Shown piece after piece: positions 43,898 to 52,433 of a DNA stretch of 64,000 nucleotides; the first letter of the stretch is position 1, and each line of letters opens with the position of its first letter. Source of the stretch: Halorientalis marina (GTDB lineage: Archaea; Halobacteriota; Halobacteria; Halobacteriales; Haloarculaceae); the NCBI RefSeq assembly GCF_023028345.1, contig NZ_CP095487.1, forward strand, positions 186,001-250,000. The letters are read 5' to 3'. The notes beneath the pieces are model-generated. The model was not told where the DNA came from. It saw only the letters and a program-made list of their open reading frames with translations, and did not search any database. A program made the translations under genes and the position numbers.

Positions 43898-44356
43898 TCA
43901 GGCCGTCGTCCGGAGGGCGGCGACGCGGTGCTCGCCCTCGTAGACCAGTACCCGGACGCTCGCGCCCGCGTGGAGGCCCGGCTCGTTCGTACTCGCGAGC
44001 GTCAGCGACGCGACCTCCCCGGCCGTCCAGGGGCCGTCGGTCGCGCTGTTGAACGGGCCGGTCGGGCCGCTCTCGAACCCGGTGGCCGCGAAGAAGGGGA
44101 CCGGCGGCTGGTGGCGGAGTGGCCGGTCGTCGATCCACACGCGGACGCGGAGCCGGTCGGGGTGGAGCGGGTCACCGCCGCGATGGACGACGGCGAGCCG
44201 GCCGGCCGTCGCGTTCGCCTCCAGGGCCAGCGACGCCCGTGGCGGTGCCGCGGGACTGGCCTCGTGGACGGCCACGCCGACCGTCACTGCGGCCAGGACG
44301 GCGACGCCGGCCAGCAGGACGACTCCGAGGACGGAACTCGTTGCACGGGTCGACAC
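43898..44356 (-). CDS. Type IV pilin-like protein (DUF1628 group)
   Basis: 152 aa. GTG 44356 gives VSTRATSSVLGVVLLAGVAVLAAVTVGVAV: short basic leader then a single long hydrophobic helix, as in archaeal pilins processed by PibD. The rest is an Ig-like beta domain (LALEANATAGRLAVVHRGGDPLHPDRLRVRVWIDD ... SVRVLVYEGEHRVAALRTTA). The classic charged residue before the processing site is only weakly matched. Likely a surface pilin or pilin-derived exported protein; other copies of such genes usually lie elsewhere in the genome. Confidence 0.75.
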   Translation of the reverse strand: MSTRATSSVLGVVLLAGVAVLAAVTVGVAVHEASPAAPPRASLALEANATAGRLAVVHRGGDPLHPDRLRVRVWIDDRPLRHQPPVPFFAATGFESGPTGPFNSATDGPWTAGEVASLTLASTNEPGLHAGASVRVLVYEGEHRVAALRTTA

Positions 44357-44397
44357 GACGGGGGCTGGTCCCGGCCTCCGATTTGAACCTAGGGTGT

Positions 44398-45651
44398 TCA
44401 GACGCCGATTGTGAACTCGGTGGCGTGGTCGGCGGTCGTGGCGTTGACGACGGTCAGGCCGTTCGGGCGGATAGTCCACAGCGAGCCGTCACTCCCGGTC
44501 CGGCCGACGGGGGTGCCGTCGATGCTGATCCGGGCGTCGACGGTGGTGTTCAGCGCCGGATCACGGACGGTCACCTCCATCGGCCCGGTGGGATGGGTCG
44601 TGTTCGCCCGGACGGTCAGGTTCTCGGTCTCGTGGGTGACCGTCTCGCGGATGGGGAGCCGGGAGATTCGCTCGTCCTGGATCTCGCGGAACGTCTGGTT
44701 CGTCCGGCCGTCCAGGTAGACGTCGAGCTGGCCGTGGCTGTGGTCGATGGTGAATCGATAGATCGGCGTGAGGCCGATGCCGCGGGCCCGACGGGTACTG
44801 ATCCGGTTTTCGAACGCCCACGGGTAGAGGACCCGTGCCCGGTCGAGCGCGGCACTGACGGGGTACCGCTGGGTGCCCCTGAAGCGGTCGGGACCGGGAC
44901 CGCCCTGAGCGTTCGCGACGTACGCCTCGCGAACGTACCGGCCGCCGCTGATACGTGCGAGGACGAGGCTCTCGTCGGTGTTGCCGACGTAGACCTGCTG
45001 TGGCCCGCTCCCGCCGACCGAATTCCCGATGGTCGATTTGACGAGCCCCTGCACCACGACCGGTTCGGCGCGGGTGTTCTGGATTCGGACCCTGAGGTCG
45101 GTCGGCAGCGTGTATCCCGGCTCCGTTCTGACGGTGTCGAGCAGTCCCGTGACGGCGGCGTCGAGCCGGTCGGCTCGGGTGTCGATGATCGCGAGCCGCC
45201 TGAGCGTGGTCTCCGTCGATATCTGTCCGTCGTTGTACGCTCGGAGCGCGGCGGATTGCTGTTCGCGGAGGGCCTGGCTTCTGTTCTCCAGATCGCTGGC
45301 CGCGTCCACGAGGACGCCCGTCCGAGCGCTCGCGTTCGGTGCGGACTGGAAGGCTTCGACCGTCGACCGTCTGAACAGCCGGATACGGAACCGGCTACTC
45401 TCCATCGCCGCCGCGCCGGCGACGTCCACGTCGGCCGTGCCGAACCGCTCTCGCTGTTCGGCGGCCGCACCGTTCGGGAGGGCGAGGTATCCCGTCGTAT
45501 TGTTCACTGACACGACGGGCAGGCTGGCACCCGACTCGGCGGGGGCGACCGACCCGGGCGAACCGGTCGCTGCGGGGCCGGCAGAGACGCCGGCCGACAG
45601 CGTCGCGACGACGACCAGCGTCGCCAGCACTGCGGGGAGGCGGTGACGCAT
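44398..45651 (-). CDS. Exported protein, DUF7096-like
   Basis: 417 aa from MRHRLPAVLATLVVVATLSAGVSAGPAA, a Sec signal peptide with likely cleavage after ASA/AGP. The body is mostly extracellular: a central coiled coil (LVDAASDLENRSQALREQQSAALRAYNDGQISTETTLRRLAIIDTRADRLDAAVTGLLD) between beta-rich domains, and a C-terminal Ig-like domain (MEVTVRDPALNTTVDARISIDGTPVGRTGSDGSLW). No membrane anchor is seen at the C-terminus. It is divergent from the membrane-bound winged-helix gene, and such pairing suggests a surface-sensing or envelope system. Function unknown. Confidence 0.75.
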   Translation of the reverse strand: MRHRLPAVLATLVVVATLSAGVSAGPAATGSPGSVAPAESGASLPVVSVNNTTGYLALPNGAAAEQRERFGTADVDVAGAAAMESSRFRIRLFRRSTVEAFQSAPNASARTGVLVDAASDLENRSQALREQQSAALRAYNDGQISTETTLRRLAIIDTRADRLDAAVTGLLDTVRTEPGYTLPTDLRVRIQNTRAEPVVVQGLVKSTIGNSVGGSGPQQVYVGNTDESLVLARISGGRYVREAYVANAQGGPGPDRFRGTQRYPVSAALDRARVLYPWAFENRISTRRARGIGLTPIYRFTIDHSHGQLDVYLDGRTNQTFREIQDERISRLPIRETVTHETENLTVRANTTHPTGPMEVTVRDPALNTTVDARISIDGTPVGRTGSDGSLWTIRPNGLTVVNATTADHATEFTIGV

Positions 45652-45851
45652 CGTCGTCCGGTTCACACGCCAACACAAAAACCCGTTCGGTACTCGCCGG
45701 TCGCCCGTCCCGGCCCGGGTAGCGATCGCTTGTAGAGCCGACTCGGCCCCCTTTTCGGGGGCTGAGAGGCGCCGAGACGTTTCAAAAGGGCCGCTGACGT
45801 TTTATTATCGGATAGAAAGGGTTTTCCCCGCGGCGCGACCAGAACGGGGAT
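45652..45851. promoter_or_regulatory. Divergent promoter region with strong hairpin
   Basis: 200 bases. A hairpin CTCGGCCCCC/GGGGGCTGAG with a TTTTC loop (45742-45766, one G-T pair) lies between the two divergent genes. A TATA box CGTTTTATTATC at about 45797-45808 serves the plus-strand gene; transcription would begin near 45830. No gene is seen. Confidence 0.5.
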
Positions 45852-46994
45852 ATGTCGACGCGGACGCGCGCCGCCCTCCTGGGGGTCTTCGTCGGTCTCC
45901 TGTTCGTCGGCCCGGCGGTCGGGGGAGCCGTCGCGCCGGCACCGACCGGCGGCAGCGCGGCCGGGGCCGACGCGACGCAGCTGACGAGCCAGCAGTCGCT
46001 GGCCCCCGACAACGAGACGCTCCGCATCGGGCTCCAGTCGGACGGGAACGCCCGGTGGACGATCCGGAGCAACTACTCGCTCGCGACCGACGCCGACGAG
46101 CGCGCGTTCCGTGCCCTCGCGGCCGACTACACCGACGGCAACTACGGGGCGGGCCGAGTCGCCGCCTTCCGGACGGCCAGCCAGCGGGCCAGCGAGGCGA
46201 CGGGCCGGTCGATGGTCATCCGGAACGTCAAGCGGAGCGCCAACGTCACGAACGGGACCGGCCAGCTCGTCCTCCAGTTCACGTGGACGAACTTCAGTCG
46301 GCAGTCGGGCGAACGGCTGTACGCCGACGACGTGTTCAACACGTCGGGGCAGACGTGGCTCCCGGGTCTGGAACCGTACCAACGCCTCGTCATCGAACCG
46401 CCGCCCGCGCACACCATCGTCCGTGCGACGCCCGCGGGGTACACCGTCTCCGACGGGACGGTCCGCTGGGAGGGCCCCCGGGAGTTCGCGCCCGGTGACC
46501 TCTCGGCCTCCTACCAGCGCGTCGAGAACTCCGGTCCCGGGTTCCCGGTCGCGCTGGCCGGCCTCGTCGTCGGCGCCGTCGCGGTGGTCGCGGTCGTCGG
46601 CTACCTCGTGCGGTCACGCGACGGCCTGCCCGTTCCCCCGCTCCCCACGTCCACGTCGGGGGACGAGTCGGGCGAGACGGCCGTGACCGACGGCGCCAGC
46701 GCCGAGTCGGCCGACGCGGCCGTGGCCGCTGGCGCCACGGGCGACACCGACGAGGGCGACGCGGTCGATGCGGAACTGCTCAGCGACGAGGAGCGCATCG
46801 AGCGCCTGCTCGAACGGAACGGCGGGCGGATGAAACAGGCGACCATCGTCAAGGAGACCGACTGGTCGAACGCGAAGGTGTCGCAGTTGCTCTCGGCGAT
46901 GGACGACGAGGGGCGCATCGACAAACTCAGAATCGGCCGCGAGAACCTCATTTCCTTCCCCGACGAGGACGTTACCGATCTGGACGACGAGTGA
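45852..46994 (+). CDS. Membrane-anchored winged-helix regulator (DUF7345/DUF7343-like)
   Basis: 380 aa. Signal peptide or first helix at 8-28 (ALLGVFVGLLFVGPAVGGAV), then a large extracellular domain (about 35-230), a membrane helix at about 236-255 (VALAGLVVGAVAVVAVVGYLV), a Glu/Ala/Asp-rich linker, and a C-terminal winged helix (DEERIERLLERNGGRMKQATIVKETDWSNAKVSQLLSAMDDEGRIDKLRIGRENLISF). Architecture like a one-component transmembrane signal regulator: outside sensor, inside DNA-binding domain. Signal and targets are unknown. A regulated neighbour could be the divergent exported protein. Confidence 0.82.
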   Translation: MSTRTRAALLGVFVGLLFVGPAVGGAVAPAPTGGSAAGADATQLTSQQSLAPDNETLRIGLQSDGNARWTIRSNYSLATDADERAFRALAADYTDGNYGAGRVAAFRTASQRASEATGRSMVIRNVKRSANVTNGTGQLVLQFTWTNFSRQSGERLYADDVFNTSGQTWLPGLEPYQRLVIEPPPAHTIVRATPAGYTVSDGTVRWEGPREFAPGDLSASYQRVENSGPGFPVALAGLVVGAVAVVAVVGYLVRSRDGLPVPPLPTSTSGDESGETAVTDGASAESADAAVAAGATGDTDEGDAVDAELLSDEERIERLLERNGGRMKQATIVKETDWSNAKVSQLLSAMDDEGRIDKLRIGRENLISFPDEDVTDLDDE

Positions 46995-47080
46995 CCGGTG
47001 GGTTACCACTGTTCGAATGAACTGTTAACACCGTTTCCGCTATTCGGAAACGTTTAACCTTGACTAACGAACAGTCAGGG

Positions 47081-47881
47081 ATGAGCATGAAGATTCTCGT
47101 GACAGTAAAGGAGGTGGCGGAGGTCGAAGACGAGTTCGAGATCCAGGGACTCGATATCGCGGAGCAGTACCTCGAGTACGATCTCAACGAGTGGGACGAC
47201 TACGCCATCGAAGAGGCCGTCCAGATCAGCGAAAACAACGACGACGTGGAGGTCGTCACCGCGACCATCGGTCCGGAGCGCTCCGAGGAGACCATCCGGA
47301 TGGCGCTGGCGAAAGGCGCCGACCGCGCCATTCGCGTGTGGGACGACTCCATCGAGGGCAGCGAGTACCTCGACGTCGACGCCAAGGCCGAAATCCTCTC
47401 GGCCGTCGTCGAGGAGGAGGACCCCGACCTCGTGCTGACCGGCGTCCAGTCCGGTGACGAGTCCAACGGCGCGACCGGTGTCACCCTCGCCGAGAAGATC
47501 GACTTCGAGTGGGCCGCCGTCGTCAACGCCCTCGACCTGGACGTCGAGGGCGGCGTCGCGAGCGTCCACCGCGAACTCGAAGGCGGCGTCGAGGAACTGA
47601 CCGACGTCGAGACCCCCGCGGTCCTCACGATCCAGTCCGGGATCAACGAGCCCCGCTACGCGAGCCTGCGTGGCATCCGCCAGGCCCAGAGCAAACCGCT
47701 CGACGTCCACTCGCTGGACGACATCGGCGTCGACGCGGGCGTCACCGATAGCCCGCTCTCGCCGACGGACATGTACGAGCCCGAGTCCGAGGGCGACGCC
47801 GAGATCTGGGAGGGCAGCGCCGAGGAGACCGCCGGGAAACTGGCTGACTTCCTCCGCGACAAGGGGGTGGTCGACGGATGA
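47081..47881 (+). CDS. etfB: Electron transfer flavoprotein, beta subunit
   Basis: 266 aa. MKILVTVKEVAEVEDEFEIQ (Rossmann strand), then AVQISENNDDVEVVTATIGPERSEETIRMALAKGADRAIRVWD (AMP/nucleotide region) and PAVLTIQSGINEPRYASLRGIRQAQSKPL. ATG 47081 is supported by a TATA-like GTTTAACC at 47052-47060 (27 bases upstream); a second ATG is at 47087. It overlaps etfA by 4 bases. Passes electrons from acyl-CoA or other dehydrogenases to the quinone pool; the oxidoreductase (FixC-type) is not in the window. Confidence 0.93.
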   Translation: MSMKILVTVKEVAEVEDEFEIQGLDIAEQYLEYDLNEWDDYAIEEAVQISENNDDVEVVTATIGPERSEETIRMALAKGADRAIRVWDDSIEGSEYLDVDAKAEILSAVVEEEDPDLVLTGVQSGDESNGATGVTLAEKIDFEWAAVVNALDLDVEGGVASVHRELEGGVEELTDVETPAVLTIQSGINEPRYASLRGIRQAQSKPLDVHSLDDIGVDAGVTDSPLSPTDMYEPESEGDAEIWEGSAEETAGKLADFLRDKGVVDG

Positions 47882-48849
47882 CGGACGTGCTGGCCGTCGC
47901 CGAACACCGCCGCGGCGACCTGCGTGACGTGAGCTACGAGATGATCTCCGCGGGAAGCGAACTCGCCGACGCCACCGGCGGCGACCTCCACCTCGCCGTC
48001 ATCAGCGGCGACGTGGACGCCTTCGCCGAGGACCTGAACCGTGAGGGGGCCGACGTCATCCACACCGTCGACCACGGCGAGGAGTTCAACCACAACGTCT
48101 ACGCACAGGCGCTCGAGCAGATGGTCGACGAACTCGACCCGCAGTACGTCCTCGCCCCCAACAGTGTCAACGGGATGGACTACGCCCCGGCCGTCGCCGA
48201 GGCCAAGGACCTCCCGCTGGTCACCGACGCCGTCGCCCTCGCAGAGAACGGCTCGCTCGAAGTCACCCGCGAGCAGTACGGTGGCAAGGTCGAGACGACG
48301 ATCGACGTCGAAGAGGACAACGCGGCCGTCACCATCCGCCCCGCCGAGTGGCCCAAGGCCGAGGGCACCGGTGACGCCGACGTGCAGGCCTTCGACGCCG
48401 ACATCGACGAGGACGCCATCGGCTCGACCGTCACTGGCTTCGAGGAGGTCGCCGGCGGCGACGTGGACATCAGCGAGGCGGACTTCCTGGTCTCCATCGG
48501 CCGCGGGATCGAGGAAGAGGAGAACATCCCGCTGATCGAGGCGCTGGTCGAGGCGACCGACGCCACCCTCTCCTCGTCGCGCCCCATCGTCGACAACGGC
48601 TGGCTGCCCAAGAATCGGCAGGTCGGCCAGTCCGGGAAGGTCGTCACGCCCGACGTGTACATCGCCATCGGCATCTCCGGTGCCGTCCAGCACGTCGCCG
48701 GGATGAAAGGCGCCGACACCATCGTCGCCATCAACACCGACCCCAACGCGCCGATCTACGACATCGCCGACTTCGGCATCCAGCAGGACCTCTTCGACGT
48801 CGTGCCCCAGCTCATCGAGGAGTTCGGCGGCGACGTGCCGGACGTCTGA
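47878..48849 (+). CDS. etfA: Electron transfer flavoprotein, alpha subunit
   Basis: 323 aa. The C-terminal FAD domain is clear: SSSRPIVDNGWLPKNRQVGQSGKVVTPDVYIAIGISGAVQHVAGMKGADTIVAINTDPNAPIYDIADFGIQQDLFDVVPQLIEEF. N-terminal half follows EtfB-like folds. Coupled to etfB (ATGA). Flavin-based bifurcation cannot be judged from this sequence. Confidence 0.94.
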   Translation: MTDVLAVAEHRRGDLRDVSYEMISAGSELADATGGDLHLAVISGDVDAFAEDLNREGADVIHTVDHGEEFNHNVYAQALEQMVDELDPQYVLAPNSVNGMDYAPAVAEAKDLPLVTDAVALAENGSLEVTREQYGGKVETTIDVEEDNAAVTIRPAEWPKAEGTGDADVQAFDADIDEDAIGSTVTGFEEVAGGDVDISEADFLVSIGRGIEEEENIPLIEALVEATDATLSSSRPIVDNGWLPKNRQVGQSGKVVTPDVYIAIGISGAVQHVAGMKGADTIVAINTDPNAPIYDIADFGIQQDLFDVVPQLIEEFGGDVPDV

Positions 48850-48902
48850 ATCGGATATCTCCGAGAATCACATTTTTTGTCACAGCACGGACAGCGCCTC
48901 GC

Positions 48903-49640
48903 TCACTCCCTGGTGGCATCCTCGGGGTCGTCGTAAACGTCCAGCCGGTCCCGGAGCCAGTCGAGGGCGCCGTCGATCTGGTCGCGGTCCTCGCCGCTCA
49001 CCTTCAGGCGGTTGTGGTTTTCGTCCCGGTCGGGGTAGCAACCGACGGACACGTCGAATTTCATCCCCACGTCGGTCAGCGGTTCGATGAGGTTGGCCTC
49101 CGGTTGGGGGGTGTAGAGGAACTCGGCCATCGTGTCGCCCTCGAACTCGTCGGCGACGGACTCGAACATCGACTGCATCTCGTCGGGAATGCCCGGGAGG
49201 ACGTAGACGTTCTCGACGACACAGCCGGGCGAGAGGCCGGCGCGGTTGAGCAGCGGGCGGCCCCCCGCCGGCAGGGTCGCCTCGGCCTCGGGGTCGACGC
49301 TCAGGTCGGGATAGGTGTCGGCGATGGCTTCGAGGGTCTCCTCGACGTCGGCGAGCGCGAGGTCGTCGACGGCGAGTTCGCGGTCGAACGCGGCCGCGAC
49401 GGCATCCATGGTGATGTCGTCGGGCGTCCCGCCGAGGCCGCCGGTGACGATGACGGCGTCGAACGCGTCGCTGTAGGTCCGGACGTTCTCGGCGATGGCG
49501 TCGCGGTCGTCGGGGACGGTCAGGACGCGCGTGACGGTGACGCCGCGGTCGTGCAACTGGGTCGCCAGCCACGTCGCGTTCGTGTTTACCGTGTCCCCCG
49601 CGAGGAGTTCGTCGCCGACGGTCACCAGTGCGACTTCCAT
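48903..49640 (-). CDS. CinA/MoCF-domain protein, N-terminal type
   Basis: 245 aa. MEVALVTVGDELLAGDTVNTNATWLATQLHDRGVTVTRVLTVPDDRDAIAENV and VIVTGGLGGTPDDITMDAVAAAFD are the MoaB/MogA-like (molybdopterin-binding) fold, the same as the N-terminal half of CinA. The C-terminal half (IPDEMQSMFESVADEFEGDTMAEFLY...) corresponds to the middle CinA region; the NMN deamidase domain is missing. Bound ligand may be a nucleotide-sugar-like molecule; the role is uncertain. ATG 49640. Confidence 0.82.
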   Translation of the reverse strand: MEVALVTVGDELLAGDTVNTNATWLATQLHDRGVTVTRVLTVPDDRDAIAENVRTYSDAFDAVIVTGGLGGTPDDITMDAVAAAFDRELAVDDLALADVEETLEAIADTYPDLSVDPEAEATLPAGGRPLLNRAGLSPGCVVENVYVLPGIPDEMQSMFESVADEFEGDTMAEFLYTPQPEANLIEPLTDVGMKFDVSVGCYPDRDENHNRLKVSGEDRDQIDGALDWLRDRLDVYDDPEDATRE

Positions 49641-49697
49641 CACGCGATAGTCGGGCAGCGGACAGTTATGGGTTTCCCCCGCCGGGCGGCCGGTCGC

Positions 49698-50006
49698 TCA
49701 CTCGTCGTCCGCATCGGGCGTGATCTCGATGGTCCCGACGCTCGTGACCCGGACCTCGACCCCGTCGTAGACGAACGAGACGTCCACGTGGTCCCCGTCC
49801 GTCCCCGACGCACTGGCAACGAGCGCGTCGAGCGCCGATGCGTCCACGAACTCCTGTAAGGGCGGGAGCGCCGTGGGTTCGCAGTTCGTCGCCGCGGCGA
49901 CCCCTTCGACCACGGCCGTACTCGGTCGCTGTGACCGGTCGTACTCGTACCGGAGGGTCACCTCGTCGCTCGTGTCTTCCGCCGGTCCGCTGCTCCTGTC
50001 CGTCAT
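49698..50006 (-). CDS. HalOD1 output-domain protein
   Basis: 102 aa, the haloarchaeal HalOD1 domain alone, which elsewhere sits at the end of signalling proteins: VTLRYEYDRSQRPSTAVVEGVAAATNCEPTALPPLQEFVDASALDALV and DVSFVYDGVEVRVTSVGTIEI are typical. Target unknown. A TATA box at 50072-50081 (minus strand) gives a leader of about 40 bases; a second TATATATA run abuts the ATG. A second HalOD1 gene lies on the other side of tRNA-His. Confidence 0.82.
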   Translation of the reverse strand: MTDRSSGPAEDTSDEVTLRYEYDRSQRPSTAVVEGVAAATNCEPTALPPLQEFVDASALDALVASASGTDGDHVDVSFVYDGVEVRVTSVGTIEITPDADDE

Positions 50007-50203
50007 ATATATACACTACCGAATATCGTCCACGCCGCTTCGTCTCGTGTCGTCCCCTACCAACGGCGTCGGATATATATGATTTGTGTGATCTGTCGGG
50101 AGAACCGGACACCGAACCCGCCGGAGGGCTGGCCGCCGACCGACTCACGACCCCCGATCTTGCCGCCCGGAGTTTCTACTCCACACTCCGTCGTCGTAAA
50201 AAA

Positions 50204-50425
50204 CTCGGGCGCGAGAATCGAACCCGATGCGAGACCCTCTGGCGCTCGTCTCGCGTGATTCGATTCTCTGCGGACACTCGCCGCTCACGGAGCGTTCGCG
50301 GCAGAGAAGTCCGGGTGCGAGAATCGAACCACGCCCGAGAACCTGCGCTTCGCGCAGAACCTCGGTCCGATTCGATCTCTCCCGGGACTTCCCGCTCCTC
50401 ACGTCCGTCCGTTCGTCGCAGGAAA
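50204..50425. repeat. Tandem degenerate copies of the tRNA-His 3' end
   Basis: Three copies of the tRNA 3' end lie in a row. The real tRNA contributes GCGAGAATCGAACCC at 50434-50448. A second copy at 50307-50330 matches the tRNA 3' end over 24 bases (50424-50447). A third, at 50204-50225, keeps the same 15 bases at 50211-50225 after a diverged acceptor strand. Spacings are 106 and 117 bases. Between copies the sequence is weakly similar (GATTCGAT and a CGCTC...CGC-type segment recur). The last copy is followed on the minus strand by a T-run, like a terminator. No integrase is nearby. The flanking stretch 50007-50203 holds no gene. Confidence 0.7.
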
Positions 50426-50498
50426 GTCCGGGTGCGAGAATCGAACCCGCGTCTCAGCCTCCACAAGGCTGAAGGATAACCACTACCCCAACCCGGAC
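50426..50498 (-). tRNA. tRNA-His (anticodon GTG)
   Basis: 73 bases, no intron, CCA not encoded. The minus strand reads with an acceptor stem T-CCGGGT / ACCCGGA, an encoded extra 5' G (G-1) and C73 as in archaeal tRNA-His, a D-loop GGGGTAGTGG, anticodon loop TTGTGGA between the CAGCC/GGCTG stems, and a T-loop TTCGATT. The G-1:C73 pair identifies histidine. Tandem copies of its 3' end follow. Confidence 0.97.
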
Positions 50499-50629
50499 AC
50501 GCGTTGGGGGGACATCGTCGTCCCTCGCCACAATCTAGTCCGGGTGGACCTCAAATACGTTACGACTCCCGGAGGGCGGTGTGCGCCGCTCTCACACCCA
50601 GTGGGCGGACTGATGGGGCCCCGCGCTCG

Positions 50630-50932
50630 TTACGACCAAACGTGGACCGACCCGGGCGTGACCGTGACGTCGGAGCCACAGTAGCTGAACTGGACGCGGC
50701 CGGCGTCGCCCCCGAGCGTCCCGAACGAGCGCTGTACCGCATCGAGCGCGTCGGGGTCGACCACCGCGTACAGCGGCGGCCGATGGGTCTCGTCATCGAC
50801 GACCCCTCGTGGGCCGTGGCCGTCCACCGCGGCGACGGCTCTGCCGACGGCAGTGCTCGCGGGCTCCCCTGTCCCGACCTCGTAGGTGAACGTTCGTCCG
50901 CTACGAGGCCCGGACTCTCCCGGACCTGTCAT
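50630..50932 (-). CDS. HalOD1 output-domain protein, second copy
   Basis: 100 aa. Same fold as the protein at 49698-50006: GRTFTYEVGTGEPASTAVGRAVAAVDGH, PPLYAVVDPDALDAVQRSF and VQFSYCGSDVTVTPGSVHVWS. A leading Thr/Gly/Pro stretch replaces the Asp-rich start of the other copy. Together they flank tRNA-His, perhaps by local duplication. Partner unknown. Confidence 0.75.
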   Translation of the reverse strand: MTGPGESGPRSGRTFTYEVGTGEPASTAVGRAVAAVDGHGPRGVVDDETHRPPLYAVVDPDALDAVQRSFGTLGGDAGRVQFSYCGSDVTVTPGSVHVWS

Positions 50933-51045
50933 CTCGTCACTAGGAGCGGGAGTCTCCTATTTGTATCCTCCCCTTGCATGTCGGGGGGTTCATGCCGGCC
51001 GGATCGAGACGCTTTACTCTCCGGCCCCCCTCGCTCCGGGTACGC

Positions 51046-51501
51046 GTGGCGATCACGGACAAAATATACGTCAAGAACCACCGGCAACTCGCCTCCCAGC
51101 TAGAGACCTCGATCCCCAAGAGCGCGTTCGCCGGCGCGACGCTCGATCTCCTCTTCCAGGGGGAGAACCTCGCGAAACTCGACGACACCACCCGCGACCG
51201 GGTTCTCGATTTCGCCGAGGACTTCATGGACTGTGACTGCGAGGCCAATCCCCACTGTGGACACCCCGAGGAGAAGTTCGTCCGCTACCTGCTCGAACTC
51301 CGCGAGCAGGGGCTCGGTCCGGACGCCATCGTCGACGTGATGGGCGACGACTACATGCTCTATGCCTATCCCGGCGACATCCTCTCCTTTCTCGACGACT
51401 CCGTCAGGACGCTCGAAGCTATCGAGTCGCTGGCCGCCGTCGACGACAACGGCGAACAGGAGCGCCGTGCGCGACAGCGCCGGCAGGACCTCGTCCGGTA
51501 G
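51046..51501 (+). CDS. DUF5814-like protein with cysteine cluster
   Basis: 151 aa from GTG 51046 (VAITDKIYVKNHRQLASQL). Residues ATLDLLFQGENLAKLDDTTRDRVLDFAEDFMDCDCEANPHCGHPEEKFVRYLLELREQGLGPDAIVDVMGDDYMLYAYPGDILSFLDDSVRTLEAIESLA resemble the part of haloarchaeal helicase-related DUF5814 proteins; CDCEANPHC could hold a metal. The protein is shorter than the helicase-fused homologs, so it is a stand-alone version. In-frame ATG codons (50974, 50992) lie upstream. Confidence 0.72.
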   Translation: MAITDKIYVKNHRQLASQLETSIPKSAFAGATLDLLFQGENLAKLDDTTRDRVLDFAEDFMDCDCEANPHCGHPEEKFVRYLLELREQGLGPDAIVDVMGDDYMLYAYPGDILSFLDDSVRTLEAIESLAAVDDNGEQERRARQRRQDLVR

Positions 51502-52374
51502 CTACCCGAGCGTCCGCCGGCCGTCGGCATCGACCGTCGCTGCCCACACCGGGAGCGCCGGCAGAACCGTCTCGACCGGCCCGGTGTTGAACGTCCGGAA
51601 CAGGTCCCGCACGTCCGAGATTGTCCCCTCGTCGAACCGCCCGGCGAGGTCCGCGGGCGCCAGCCGCGGCGCGTGCGACAGCGACCCCACGAACTCGTCG
51701 GTCAGTTCCGCGACCGCTTCGCACGCCTCCTCGAACGTCGCGCTCTCGAACCGCGGCTCCAGGTCGTTCCAGGCTCGCTCCAGATAGGACGGCCACTGTG
51801 CCAGCGTCCGGTAGATACTGGGCAGTCCGTCGTCGAACCCGTGGAACGCCCGGATCGCGCCGACGGTCCCGTCGAGCTCCGAGGGAGTGTCGTCGACGAG
51901 CGTCGGCGCGAGCCCGCGGTCCCGGTCCAGCCCGTCGGGAAACGGCGCGGTCGCCGCGTAGTCCGCCCCCGGGTCCGGGTCGAGGTCACCGTGGAGTCCC
52001 CGGTCGGCGACTTCGAACAGCGCCGCGAGTCGAGGGGCGACGACGTCGTAGGTCGCCAGCTGTCCCCGGAGTTCGCGATACGCCGCCGGATCGAGACTCA
52101 CGTCGGTCGGGCGATAGCGAGGGAGTCGTGCGTCGTCGTCCGTCGCCGCGAGCACGGCGTCGCGGTACGCGACCGAGAACTCAGCGAACGCCCGCGTCTC
52201 GAAGACCGGTTTCACCTGCCCCCAGAGGTACCGGGTGAACGCCGGCTCGTTCGCCGTGACCGTCCGGAATATCCAGTTGACGATGGGGGCCCTGAAGGTG
52301 TGTGTGATGTCGTCGCAGAGGCCACGCTGCCAGCCCGTCGCGTCCTGCTCGTGGAGCTGTCTGTCCGTGTCCAT
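51502..52374 (-). CDS. DehI-family protein (2-haloacid dehalogenase-like)
   Basis: 290 aa. Helical repeats typical of the DehI fold: HTFRAPIVNWIFRTVTANEPAFTRYLWGQVKPVFETRAFAEFSVAYRDAVL and a similar second half (LAPTLVDDTPSELDGTVGAIRAFHGFDDGLPSIYRTLAQWPSYLERAWNDLEP). Group I dehalogenases (DehI) hydrolyse 2-haloacids of both configurations; haloarchaeal relatives may have other substrates. Its stop directly abuts the stop of the convergent gene at 51501. Confidence 0.8.
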   Translation of the reverse strand: MDTDRQLHEQDATGWQRGLCDDITHTFRAPIVNWIFRTVTANEPAFTRYLWGQVKPVFETRAFAEFSVAYRDAVLAATDDDARLPRYRPTDVSLDPAAYRELRGQLATYDVVAPRLAALFEVADRGLHGDLDPDPGADYAATAPFPDGLDRDRGLAPTLVDDTPSELDGTVGAIRAFHGFDDGLPSIYRTLAQWPSYLERAWNDLEPRFESATFEEACEAVAELTDEFVGSLSHAPRLAPADLAGRFDEGTISDVRDLFRTFNTGPVETVLPALPVWAATVDADGRRTLG

Positions 52375-52433
52375 ACCACGGCAATCGGTCGCCGTCGGGA
52401 AACCAGTTCAGGTCGTCGACGCGGCGAACGGGG

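Noticed and set aside
50007..50425. A complete integrated element at tRNA-His
   Set aside because: The interval between repeats is only about 110 bases and no integrase, transposase or phage gene lies in the window, so at most it is a remnant.
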